From IMG/VR virus record IMGVR_UViG_3300029945_000001, positions 1-64,000 of that record: a stretch of DNA of 64,000 bases; one strand, given 5' to 3'. This DNA comes from a virus. Below the pieces are notes generated by a model. It was not told the DNA's origin, searched no databases, and saw only the letters and a list, made by a program, of their open reading frames with translations. Shown in pieces: positions 53,235 to 61,191 of this stretch (the stretch's first letter is position 1; every line of letters starts with the position of its first letter). A program made the translations under genes and the position numbers.

Positions 53235-53256
53235 TAGATATATATTACTATTTTGA
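53235..53256 (+). promoter_or_regulatory. Putative early promoter (TATATTAC type)
   Basis: AGATATATATTACTATTTTG, 48 bases before the ATG at 53304. The 20 bases from 53237 are identical to a copy inside a gene at 55495. Confidence 0.6.
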
Positions 53257-53303
53257 GAAGACAATATATTTATTGTTGTCTTGTATGTAATTCGGAGGCT
53301 ATC

Positions 53304-53474
53304 ATGTCTGACTTGACTATCTCCAGAACGGTCGGTTGGGTTGCGACCATTACGCTCATTTGCATTGGAGCCCATACCATCTGGTCTCGGTATTCCGAAC
53401 TTGTCGAAAAAGAGAATCGACTCAAAAGCCTCGACGAAGATGTCGTCGAACAGATGTTCAAAAATCGCACGTAA
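53304..53474 (+). CDS. 56-aa single-span membrane protein, GC-rich
   Basis: CGGAGG 5 bases before the ATG. One hydrophobic helix near the start (TVGWVATITLICIGAHTIW, ~residues 9-27), then an acidic helical tail (SELVEKENRLKSLDEDVVEQ). Clearly GC-rich codons. Own promoter and terminator. This is the same design as other small genes behind TATATTAC promoters: short, GC-rich, membrane-linked. Function unknown. Several other frames over this GC-rich piece are open by chance. Confidence 0.7.
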   Translation: MSDLTISRTVGWVATITLICIGAHTIWSRYSELVEKENRLKSLDEDVVEQMFKNRT

Positions 53475-53500
53475 GTGGGGGGAGCAATCTCCCCACCTAC
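53471..53500 (+). terminator. Imperfect hairpin terminator
   Basis: GGGGAG pairs with CTCCCC around CAAT, extended by GTA/TAC with a bulge, then TTTTATTTTTTGTTTT. It overlaps the stop of the 56-aa gene. Confidence 0.75.
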
Positions 53501-53531
53501 TTTTATTTTTTGTTTTATCCATCGATTGTAT

Positions 53532-53552
53532 AAATATATATTATTAAAATGA
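53532..53552 (+). promoter_or_regulatory. Weak TATATTA-type promoter candidate
   Basis: AAATATATATTATTAAAATG, 39 bases before the ATG at 53591. Matches the early motif except that TATATTAC is TATATTAT. Confidence 0.3.
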
Positions 53553-53590
53553 CAAGGGAAGTTTTTCTTTTCGGATAGGGGCTGTCTATA

Positions 53591-54784
53591 ATGGGGTCTG
53601 ATAGAGATTCTATTATTGAAGATATGAATGTTATTGAACTATTATCTGCACATGGATATTTTGATGAGAATAGTCCTGAAGTAATACGCGAAACTAGAAA
53701 TGGATATTTTTCTCTTGACAGTTATACGAACGGTCATACAAGAGGAATTTGTAAGGAGCAATATATTACAAATAATACTAATGAACCACTATATGTTATT
53801 GATCATAATAATAACAAGTATGAGATCCTTCCATCGAAATCTTCTGGTGTAGATTATCGTGGATCACTAGATGGTAGATTATCTATATTCTTTTGTCAAA
53901 AAGATTCTGATGAATCAAATAGAGAGACTAATAATAAGTTCGATTTTGAACAGATAGCTATTGAGAAACTACGAATTAAACCATACTACTGCAATAGATT
54001 AAATCTATTATTTACAACTGGTGATTTTGTAGAACATGTCAAACATCCTTTTTCAAAAGATGCATATCAAGATACAATAAAAAGACACCATGCAATGATA
54101 TTATCAAATATTGTAGATGAAAGTTCTATCAGGATATTTGCATATGATCCAAAGTGTCGTATAAAGAATTTATATATTGAAATGGGATCTAATATTGTAA
54201 CTGTTCCAGTTTTGCATACGCAAAGTGGAACCGATGCATATGTTGTTATTCAATATCTACAAGAAAATAAAACATATGACACACATACATGTTCATTAGA
54301 AAAAGCATTTGAAAAAGCAGATTCTCTTATTTCAATTAATGGATTGACATTCAGTGTTTGTAAGAGTATATTATCTCATCACTTAGAATTTAAACGTAAA
54401 AGAATGACTCCTAACATAGATGAAAAAGTCATCAATGATGGAGATTTTATTCAGACAAAATACATCGATAGATATGTTAATAAAATTATTGATGAAAAAG
54501 ATACAGAAATAAATATTCTAAGGAAAGAACTAGAAGATGCAAAAATAAATTATAAGAAATTAACTGATGGTTCTTATATAGAAAAGAAATCAGAGGTTGT
54601 ATTATCTCAAATTGAAATAGAGAAAATGAAAGTAACAGAATCTATTGCTAAACACGGTAGTCAACTACATACTGATAGATTAAGTTTTGGTAAAGATATT
54701 GTCGGGTTTATAGGATCTTTATTCAAAGCAATCGCAGTAATCATTCCTGCGGTTTATGGTATTTATAAATTCTTTAAAACATAA
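53591..54784 (+). CDS. Hypothetical protein with C-terminal membrane helix and coiled coil (397 aa)
   Basis: AGGGG 9 bases before the ATG. The N-terminal ~280 residues are mixed alpha/beta with no motif found. Residues ~300-345 are a probable coiled coil (NILRKELEDAKINYKKL). The end is a hydrophobic helix (GSLFKAIAVIIPAVYGIYKF, ~residues 374-393). This suggests a membrane-anchored protein with a large cytoplasmic head. AT-rich, ordinary phage codon use. Confidence 0.6.
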   Translation: MGSDRDSIIEDMNVIELLSAHGYFDENSPEVIRETRNGYFSLDSYTNGHTRGICKEQYITNNTNEPLYVIDHNNNKYEILPSKSSGVDYRGSLDGRLSIFFCQKDSDESNRETNNKFDFEQIAIEKLRIKPYYCNRLNLLFTTGDFVEHVKHPFSKDAYQDTIKRHHAMILSNIVDESSIRIFAYDPKCRIKNLYIEMGSNIVTVPVLHTQSGTDAYVVIQYLQENKTYDTHTCSLEKAFEKADSLISINGLTFSVCKSILSHHLEFKRKRMTPNIDEKVINDGDFIQTKYIDRYVNKIIDEKDTEINILRKELEDAKINYKKLTDGSYIEKKSEVVLSQIEIEKMKVTESIAKHGSQLHTDRLSFGKDIVGFIGSLFKAIAVIIPAVYGIYKFFKT

Positions 54785-54822
54785 TATTAATAACCAAACG
54801 ATCACAATAGGGGACGTGAGTT

Positions 54823-56370
54823 ATGGTTGATACGAATGTACTAAGAAGTATTCACGAAAATACCCCTAAGTATAATAGACATACTCTTATTGATTATATG
54901 AAAAATGAATTAGATCGCGCTCCTGAGTTTGTTGGTGCTATTTTAAATGAAGGCGTTAAAATGTTTAATGGTGTTATTACATATGTCGGTCATAGAGTTC
55001 TTCCCCCTGAAGATAGAGCTAATTTTGAATTAGCTGTTTATAAAGGATGTTCTGTTCATACATCAGAACTCATTTTAACTGAATATATTTTCGAATATGA
55101 TGGTAAGAAATTTCAGTCCCACTTCTATCTTCCTTATCTTAGAAATAATGTTATCACGATTATGGATACTATGCATGTTGTTCAAAAACCTATTACAGAA
55201 CAAGTGTTTAGTAAAACCGCTACTGGTGTTACTGTAAAGACTATTCGTCAACCTATTCCATTTCATCGAAACAGCACCTTTGATGTACGATCAATATGTG
55301 GTCGTTATGCTTCAGTCGACTATATCACAACACTGAAGATACATCAAAATCCTACAAGAAGTAAAGAAAAGAAAAAAACTTATGCGACTTGTTTACACTA
55401 TCTTTTATGTAAATATGGTATCGTTGAAACATTGAATAGATTTGGTCTTACTTCTGAAGATATTAGTATTGTCGAAAGAGTCAATAATGATGAAGATATA
55501 TATTACTATTTTGAAGCAAAGCAGCATATTAAGAAAATTCCTATGAATTTATATTTAAAGGTTAAACAACATGTTCTCTTATCTAATAAAACAAATCTAA
55601 AGATCGTTGCTAATCTTTTATATATTTTAACCCCATTTACTAAATACAAAGTTGAAGATATTTATGATCCTGAAAAAACTGCATTTAGAATCATGTTAGG
55701 TAAGATTATTCATGGTGATACTATTACCGAAGCGTCTAGTAAAAATAGGATTGATAATCATATTCGTAGTGTTGATAATGCATTAGATCTTATTACTATG
55801 TATCGATTGAATGCATATGGCTATAATGTTAAAGATATCTATGATTTTCTACAAGCAGTATTTTCAAATATAGATACAATTATTTTAGAATCTAGTTATA
55901 CTGATCTTTTCAAGATGAGAATCAATATCGTTGAAACAATATTAGTAGATACTATTTGTAAGAGTGTTTTTGGTCGTTGGTATTATGAAGAAACAAATCC
56001 TAGTCGGTTGAATGAACAAGAAGTTAAACGTATTTTAAAGTTCGATCCTATGCTTATTCGTAATCTTAGTTCGAATCGTATTGTTCAAAAGAGTCCTCAG
56101 ATTTATGGCGACAACCAGCTTATTCCCTGTTTATGTCAAAAGACGAGACAATCGAGTATTTCACAATCTGGTAAAGTTTTGAAATCTGCTGATCATAGAT
56201 TTAACCCATCTGCTGCCGCTGTTGAAACAATTTATGTATTTAATAAAAGTAATCCTGGTGCTGGTGGTATCATAAATCCATACTTAGAAATAGATAATAA
56301 TGGTACTATCATTAAACCTGCATATTCTGCTGAACTTGACAGTATGAAGAAATTTATTCCTAATAACTAA
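54823..56370 (+). CDS. Hypothetical protein (515 aa)
   Basis: AGGGGAC 8 bases before the ATG. Begins MVDTNVLRSIHENTPKYNRH. Long mixed alpha/beta protein with CGRYASVDYITTLKIHQ, LNRFGLTSEDISIVERV, RIMLGKIIHGDTITEAS and a C-terminal YGDNQLIPCLCQKTRQ. I compared it with RNAP beta segments and with tail proteins and found no convincing match. Codon use suggests good expression. A 20-base exact copy of the early promoter motif lies inside it at 55495. Confidence 0.6.
   Translation: MVDTNVLRSIHENTPKYNRHTLIDYMKNELDRAPEFVGAILNEGVKMFNGVITYVGHRVLPPEDRANFELAVYKGCSVHTSELILTEYIFEYDGKKFQSHFYLPYLRNNVITIMDTMHVVQKPITEQVFSKTATGVTVKTIRQPIPFHRNSTFDVRSICGRYASVDYITTLKIHQNPTRSKEKKKTYATCLHYLLCKYGIVETLNRFGLTSEDISIVERVNNDEDIYYYFEAKQHIKKIPMNLYLKVKQHVLLSNKTNLKIVANLLYILTPFTKYKVEDIYDPEKTAFRIMLGKIIHGDTITEASSKNRIDNHIRSVDNALDLITMYRLNAYGYNVKDIYDFLQAVFSNIDTIILESSYTDLFKMRINIVETILVDTICKSVFGRWYYEETNPSRLNEQEVKRILKFDPMLIRNLSSNRIVQKSPQIYGDNQLIPCLCQKTRQSSISQSGKVLKSADHRFNPSAAAVETIYVFNKSNPGAGGIINPYLEIDNNGTIIKPAYSAELDSMKKFIPNN
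55495..55514 (+). promoter_or_regulatory. Early-promoter-like 20-mer inside a gene
   Basis: GATATATATTACTATTTTGA, identical to 53237-53256, read in the gene as D-I-Y-Y-Y-F-E. No start codon with a ribosome site follows closely, so it may be coincidence or an internal promoter. Confidence 0.3.
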
Positions 56371-56403
56371 AATAACAATCAGTCAAAACAAGGGGACATT
56401 CTG

Positions 56404-58038
56404 ATGGTTAGTTTCGGTAATGGCGGTGGCTTTGGTCAAAATAATAATAATAATAATAATAACAATATGAATAATGTGATCAATGCTTCTATTAATCTTT
56501 GTCAAGATATATTAGAAAATAAAATGAATTATGAAAATAACGAAGAACGTATTGTTGCTAAAACTATCTATAATAGCATTTCTGCCAATACTATTGAGCG
56601 TACTAAGATCGGTAATGTATTTAAGAATTTTATTATCAATTGTGCTAATAATAATACTAGCGGTGTAACCAAGGATGATGTTATCAATTGGTGTAAGAAA
56701 TTCATCACTGATAACTGGACTGCAATCGGCCGTGCTGTTATGGAAAAATCCAATAGTAATAATAGTTTTGGTGGTGGTGGTAATTCCTTTGGTAATAGCG
56801 GCGGTAGTAGTTGGGGCGGAGGAAGCAATAACAGCTCTTCTTCCAATTTCGGCGAACGCGCTTCGATGAACGATCTCATCGACGGTGTTCATTCTAGTGG
56901 CTCAAAAGATACTAATAATTCTTTTAATAGCATATTCAATGACGATGACAAAGCTATTAAGAAACAGATTATTATCGAGAATGTTAATAAGGGCGACTTT
57001 TACTCGCAGAGGGTTGTTATGACTCAAACGGAACCGAAGATCGATATATTCTCTGGTTGTAATTTCTTCAAAGTAGAACAATATTCCAAAAACAATGATA
57101 TGTTTAATGATGGTAAGACCGTACATACTTTTGTTGTTGATTATGTTCGTTCTGAGATGAGCGATCTTCAGATCTACAATGATATTCGCAAACATATCAA
57201 TCCTGAAGTTGTTGATGAGCATTATGCCGTTATTGTTCGTTATAATCAGTTGATGCATCTTGGTATCGGTACGAATAGGTTCAAGACTGTTCGTGGTGTT
57301 ATTCGTGATACTATTGACAATAAAGATAATTCTGTTATTGAGGTCCTTAGTGTTATTGAAAATCTTATTCACAAAGAACATCGTATTTTTGAACGATTGA
57401 TCATTGATCATGTTAACTTCTTACTGAAGAATAATCTTATTTCTTATCGTAAGAATACTTCTATTGTCCTGAAGACTATTGATGATATTAAAGAATATTT
57501 GGAAAATCCTCCTAAGGTTCTTGCTGATAACATTAGAAGCTTCCCCACAGCATTTAAGAATATTGTTAACCGTGCTATTCAATATGTATTTATCGAAAGC
57601 TGTGTTGTTGATATCGATGATAATAATTTCGGTGATGTTATCAAATCTCAGGCTGTTAAGTTTGTTGATGAACATGGTCGCACCGAATATGATTATGGTA
57701 CGTATATCAACGATCCTGATCGTATCAAATCGATTATGAATTCTATGGTTGAAAACGATACTGTTCTTCGTTTACCGAAAACTATTATTTATACCAATAT
57801 CATTACCGAAGATGCTCTTACTGAAATTGGAAATGATGTTCGTGTTTATGTTCAAGAGTGGAATAATCCTAAGATGAATTTTGTTAGATATACTTGCGAC
57901 CTCACCATCAATGATGGTGGTCTTGATAATGTTATTTATTTTGTCAGCCCTCAGGATAGTGACAAGGTTGGTAAAGCCAATATCGGGACTACTTATAAAA
58001 CTAGTAGCGAAGACAATATCTATATCGTTCTTTATTAA
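56404..58038 (+). CDS. Protein with Gly/Asn/Ser-rich disordered N-terminal regions (544 aa)
   Basis: AAGGGGAC upstream of the ATG. Starts with FGNGGGFGQ, then a run of nine Asn plus NMNN; residues ~120-150 are Gly/Ser/Asn/Phe-rich (NNSFGGGGNSFGNSGG). The body (~185-544) is a mixed alpha/beta domain with KIDIFSGCNFFKVEQYS, YAVIVRYNQLMHLGIG and INDGGLDNVIYFVSPQ. Gly/Asn/Phe-rich segments of this type are often phase-separating or linkers in nucleic-acid-binding proteins. Codon use is more polished than in neighbours (CGC, CTC, GGC), suggesting abundance. Family unknown. Confidence 0.6.
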   Translation: MVSFGNGGGFGQNNNNNNNNNMNNVINASINLCQDILENKMNYENNEERIVAKTIYNSISANTIERTKIGNVFKNFIINCANNNTSGVTKDDVINWCKKFITDNWTAIGRAVMEKSNSNNSFGGGGNSFGNSGGSSWGGGSNNSSSSNFGERASMNDLIDGVHSSGSKDTNNSFNSIFNDDDKAIKKQIIIENVNKGDFYSQRVVMTQTEPKIDIFSGCNFFKVEQYSKNNDMFNDGKTVHTFVVDYVRSEMSDLQIYNDIRKHINPEVVDEHYAVIVRYNQLMHLGIGTNRFKTVRGVIRDTIDNKDNSVIEVLSVIENLIHKEHRIFERLIIDHVNFLLKNNLISYRKNTSIVLKTIDDIKEYLENPPKVLADNIRSFPTAFKNIVNRAIQYVFIESCVVDIDDNNFGDVIKSQAVKFVDEHGRTEYDYGTYINDPDRIKSIMNSMVENDTVLRLPKTIIYTNIITEDALTEIGNDVRVYVQEWNNPKMNFVRYTCDLTINDGGLDNVIYFVSPQDSDKVGKANIGTTYKTSSEDNIYIVLY

Positions 58039-58052
58039 TTTGCGATATGTCA

Positions 58053-58084
58053 CATAACAGGATGGCCAAGGCCATCCTGTTATG
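58053..58084. terminator. Bidirectional hairpin terminator
   Basis: 15-bp stem (CATAACAGGATGGCC) with an AA centre between convergent genes ending at 58038 (+) and 58099 (-). Confidence 0.8.
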
Positions 58085-58098
58085 GACTTTATATTTTT

Positions 58099-58929
58099 TT
58101 AAACCAATAAGACTCTACCTGAAACAAGATTAAATGATTTAATAATATTTTTTGTTGAAGATGACATATCATCACCACACCAAGTAATTGTATTATTTAA
58201 CTGAGTATACATTGACTCTGTATAAGTAAGAGAAGCATTACCGTATGTAGTTACACTAACACTCTGGTCAACACCGGAGAATAAACCAAGCTCTGAAACA
58301 GACGCAGCATAAGCCAAATCACCATAAATAGCAGTAATATATTCCAATAACTCATTATCATTAATCGTCAATGTCATAGTCGTCTGTGCATTAACTTCTG
58401 TTGTTGTAGAAGCATTACCAGATGAAGTAGGAACAGTTCTCGTAGGTGTAAGATTACTATAATCAATAACATAAGGATTCTGAAGACCAGTGGTAGCATC
58501 TGTTTCAACAAGAGAAATACCCCCAGACATAGTTGCTGTCTTTAACCAGTATGCATAGTAATTAGAAGAACCAACTTGAACTAAAGATCTAATTCTATAA
58601 TTAGACATTTCCGCAGCGGTAAGATCAGACTCAGTAGGAACAAATCTAAAAGGAATTGGAATAGAAAGACCCATATCTGATGGAAGAGGCTGATACGGTC
58701 TACGAATATTTGTAGAATCTGCATTATAACATCCATTAATACCAACACCAAAATACTGAAGACCAGGAATAGTAGCAGGAATAGCAGCAGGGAAAATATT
58801 ATAAAGGTTATTTAATGTTGTACCAGTATCATAATCGAGTCCTGATCCCGTAGTACAGGCCAATTCTCGTTTAGCACCAAGAACAGTTGTAACACTATAA
58901 CGAACAGCATTGGGAGTCGTTGATGTCAT
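58099..58929 (-). CDS. Tail/baseplate-type virion protein (276 aa)
   Basis: Beta-rich, Thr/Ser/Asn-rich, with NAVRYSVTTVLGAKRELACT, FRFVPTESDLTAAEMSNYRI, EYITAIYGDLAYAASVSEL and GLFSGVDQ. The ITAIYGDLAYAASVSELGLF segment is of a kind seen in phage baseplate or tail-tip proteins. It starts 3 bases after the stop of the 728-aa gene, so coupled with it. No enzymatic motif. Confidence 0.5.
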   Translation of the reverse strand: MTSTTPNAVRYSVTTVLGAKRELACTTGSGLDYDTGTTLNNLYNIFPAAIPATIPGLQYFGVGINGCYNADSTNIRRPYQPLPSDMGLSIPIPFRFVPTESDLTAAEMSNYRIRSLVQVGSSNYYAYWLKTATMSGGISLVETDATTGLQNPYVIDYSNLTPTRTVPTSSGNASTTTEVNAQTTMTLTINDNELLEYITAIYGDLAYAASVSELGLFSGVDQSVSVTTYGNASLTYTESMYTQLNNTITWCGDDMSSSTKNIIKSFNLVSGRVLLV

Positions 58930-58932
58930 TTT

Positions 58933-61119
58933 CTAAAATGTTCCTTCTTTGTCAATGAAAACAATACGCATCCCCATTGATACATATTGTGTTGTTTCTG
59001 TTGTTTGAGTACTTTCCAAAACATTTACTGTACAAATAGTATTTAAAGAAGAGTTTGTAGAATGTTCTTCGGTTAGTTTCATTGTTGATATGTTTTTTAA
59101 TGTTATAGAATCCTCATAAGATGGAAACTCTATGATATTAACGTTACATTCACTTAAAGAATCACTATCTTTATGAATTTCTTCAGTTTGTATAATATCA
59201 TAAATATTGTTATTTAATTCATAGGATGCTGTAGATTTTGTAGATTCGTCTGTATTTACAATAGACATAAATAGCCAATCTATTTCTTCATCATTATTAT
59301 CTAAGAACTGAACATTATAGCTACAGAATTTGATAAATATATTTTTTAATGCAGCATATAAATCTGTATCATAAATCAAAGGATTTGCGTTAGATCCTAA
59401 GAGTGAAGATTCGGATATTGGTAATGCTGCTGATAGTAAGGAATTTATAAATCTGGCATACGAATCTTGTAGTGTAGTTGTGTTTAATTCTATCGAATTA
59501 ATGATATCATCTAAATTAGCGATAGATGCTAGATATGAACTATAATTCTCATATGTCGTAAGATCGAGTGACAAAATCTCATTAACCAAAACATTAGAAT
59601 ATATATATTTCTGTATTTTATCTGTAACATAATCACTATTATTTCTAGAAGTTCTAATATCATCTAACATTGTAGAAAATATAGTATTCATTGAATTTGC
59701 AAATGTTGCCGGATCTTGTGTTGTTGTATACTTTATATTTTCACAATTAGAAACATCATAAAAGTTTTTAATGATATATGTTATTCCATTTAAATCATAC
59801 GTAGTTGGTAATGTACCAATATCTGATGTATATGCTGTATCGCATGAATAATATTTTGGAATATCTATTGGTGTTAATCCTATTAATCTAGACATACAGT
59901 AATGTATAAGAAGAATGATATCGTTTTGATTACATTCTATTGTTATTCCAGTCGTTGTTTCTGTAATAGCAACGCTAGCAAATTTATATATACCGTTTGA
60001 GATAGCATATATTAAAGTATCCATTGTAAATCTAGCAACCAAATATTGATACTTAGTATCCTGATTAACTTTTTCTAAAATAAGAAGTTTTGTAGGATAT
60101 TCATTTACTGTAGTCAATGCTAATTCTTTTGTTATCTTGGTGTTATTATCTGAACTATCATCTATTTCAGTTTTTGCAGTATACAAAATATCTGTCATCT
60201 CAGTAATAGTCTTTGGTTCAATTTGTGTTATATTTGCAGAAAAATTAGTTGGAATAATAGTAGATGTAACCATAGGTGTCCACAATAAGCTATCGGATAC
60301 TTGTTGATTGATATTAAAACCAACACAACCTATATTCAAAGCAGCCAATAAGTTATCAATAAGTAGAATAAGATTAGATTGTTTTCCTGCATTTCTATTT
60401 AAATAATCCATATTTAAATATAAGAATAGTTCCTGTTTTCTCGATAACAAATTACTATAATCAGGAATATTATTCGATAATAATTCTGACCAAATATGAT
60501 AACTATGAGCTCTTTCAGTATTTAAATTCTGATATCGCACTGCGTGTATTCTTGTAAACAAATTCTGCCACAATAAACCCCAAAAAGAAATGTCATAATA
60601 CGGTTCATATCTAAAGAATTTAAAATACCATTTATTAACTGCATAATCTATCAGAGATTTCAAACTAATTATAATACTATCTAATTCTGTTGTTTCTAAA
60701 AAGTTTAATGCATCATAATTTAAAATAGTAAAATCTGGAGCAGTTATTGCAGTAGAGATATCTACAGGATAAACGATACCTTGAATAACATCTAATTGTT
60801 CTGGATATGTTTCGCATAAATTTATAAAATATGTTGTTCCTGGTATATATCTTTCTTTTGTTACTGGATGATTTTTAAGGTTGTTTACTGTAAAATCTAT
60901 AGTTTCTTGTGTGTCTAGAGAAATTATTTCCATAATAGTATCAGTAGAATGATATTGACCGGATAAATTTAAATAATATTTCCAGGTAGATTCATCTGCA
61001 CTTATGGTAGAAGATAACTCTATTTCTGAATTCTGTAAAGTTGCAATTGGAGTAAATTTAATGACTAGACTCTTTAAGAAATTTATAACTTGTTCATCAT
61101 ATTCCTGAAGCGTTATCAT
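58933..61119 (-). CDS. Large baseplate-type virion protein (728 aa)
   Basis: AAGGAGAA precedes the ATG. Long mixed protein rich in Ile, Asn, Thr and Tyr, with YNLNSGQYHSTD-like, WGLLWQNLFTRIHAVRYQN and FLYLNMDYLNRNAGKQS segments. The last third is beta-rich (VNIIEFPSYEDSITLKN, then QYVSMGMRIVFI). I do not see a decisive motif; general composition and linkage with the 276-aa gene suggest a baseplate or tail assembly. Confidence 0.5.
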   Translation of the reverse strand: MITLQEYDEQVINFLKSLVIKFTPIATLQNSEIELSSTISADESTWKYYLNLSGQYHSTDTIMEIISLDTQETIDFTVNNLKNHPVTKERYIPGTTYFINLCETYPEQLDVIQGIVYPVDISTAITAPDFTILNYDALNFLETTELDSIIISLKSLIDYAVNKWYFKFFRYEPYYDISFWGLLWQNLFTRIHAVRYQNLNTERAHSYHIWSELLSNNIPDYSNLLSRKQELFLYLNMDYLNRNAGKQSNLILLIDNLLAALNIGCVGFNINQQVSDSLLWTPMVTSTIIPTNFSANITQIEPKTITEMTDILYTAKTEIDDSSDNNTKITKELALTTVNEYPTKLLILEKVNQDTKYQYLVARFTMDTLIYAISNGIYKFASVAITETTTGITIECNQNDIILLIHYCMSRLIGLTPIDIPKYYSCDTAYTSDIGTLPTTYDLNGITYIIKNFYDVSNCENIKYTTTQDPATFANSMNTIFSTMLDDIRTSRNNSDYVTDKIQKYIYSNVLVNEILSLDLTTYENYSSYLASIANLDDIINSIELNTTTLQDSYARFINSLLSAALPISESSLLGSNANPLIYDTDLYAALKNIFIKFCSYNVQFLDNNDEEIDWLFMSIVNTDESTKSTASYELNNNIYDIIQTEEIHKDSDSLSECNVNIIEFPSYEDSITLKNISTMKLTEEHSTNSSLNTICTVNVLESTQTTETTQYVSMGMRIVFIDKEGTF

Positions 61120-61191
61120 TTATGGTTCTTCTCCTTTTTACATAGAGAGATCATATCATAAGTAGTCATTTTTACAAAAGGAAATATTCTG

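Noticed and set aside
53193-53547. Competing frames over the 56-aa membrane protein
   Set aside because: They run through the promoter and terminator hairpins and have no ribosome site.
54823-56370. 515-aa protein as another RNAP beta piece
   Set aside because: A faint likeness around NHIRSVDNALDLI did not extend to any catalytic or contact motif.
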